Shown here one piece after another: positions 41,495-41,531 of a stretch of DNA of 41,531 nt. Each line of letters opens with the position of its first letter. The first letter of the stretch is position 1. The position numbers and the translations under genes were made by a program. Source of the stretch: Lachnospiraceae bacterium UBA2864 (lineage in GTDB: Bacteria; Bacillota; Clostridia; Lachnospirales; Lachnospiraceae); the NCBI GenBank assembly GCA_002350525.1, contig DEFA01000010.1:1-41531 (forward strand). The letters are read 5' to 3'. A model generated the notes under the pieces. The model did not search any database. It had not been told where the DNA came from and was given only the letters and a program-made list of their open reading frames with translations.

Positions 41495-41531
41495 ACAGCC
41501 TCCTTTCCCTTGCCTTCAAAAAATTCAGGCT

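Overview
The window looks like the chromosome of a low-GC Firmicute, most likely a gut or rumen member of the Lachnospiraceae (Butyrivibrio and relatives). The signs are consistent GGAGG-type ribosome binding sites, two GGDEF proteins (one with a LacI-like ligand-binding front half), many MerR/TetR/XRE regulators, and several resident families of that group: ABC exporter beside an XRE-TPR regulator, UPF0157/GrpB, CPBP, and an aldo/keto reductase with a ferredoxin tail. The genus is inferred from gene content only. I saw no rRNA or tRNA gene, CRISPR array or intact mobile element.

Layout. 1-17.8 kb is almost entirely on the minus strand: a GGDEF protein and a MerR-methyltransferase fusion; an aldo/keto reductase; a TetR-DUF362-permease unit; then metabolic and repair genes (phosphodiesterase, epimerase, serine hydrolase, HAD-phosphatase fusion, Asp/Glu racemase, a truncated HD-hydrolase, acetyltransferases). 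This stretch includes the NAD-salvage pair nadR-like/pnuC and a membrane-anchored MutS-like ATPase directly behind an ABC exporter. 19.5-24.6 kb carries a small promoter-ORF-terminator unit and a two-component system. The latter's response-regulator operon diverges from a large lipoprotein gene across a four-site, 11-bp-phased operator. 24.6-29.5 kb holds an orphan hisD behind a promoter-plus-terminator leader, a Thr/Glu-rich lipoprotein, a double GrpB protein, a NUDIX hydrolase and a methyltransferase. The methyltransferase is preceded by two tiny coupled ORFs and competing hairpins. 29.9-32.8 kb, on the plus strand, is an XRE-TPR regulator and an ABC half-exporter, with a cluster of TATAC-N5-GTATA operators upstream.

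32.8-39.6 kb is a decay or accessory zone. It holds a truncated CPBP protease, an aminoglycoside-nucleotidyltransferase-like gene, a PhoU-domain remnant of a Na/Pi cotransporter, a frameshifted gene beside a Fic protein, another frameshifted gene behind an XRE regulator, a Phd/ParE-type toxin-antitoxin pair, and an integrase/IstB-like chimeric ORF with IS21-like tandem end repeats. Several hairpin elements lie between them. The window ends with a LacI-like sensor/GGDEF diguanylate cyclase.

The main unexplained signals are regulatory RNA or DNA structures rather than new enzyme families: the 29.53-29.69 kb leader, the 19.5-19.8 kb mini-transcript, the hisD leader, the phased operator, and two dispersed hairpin families.
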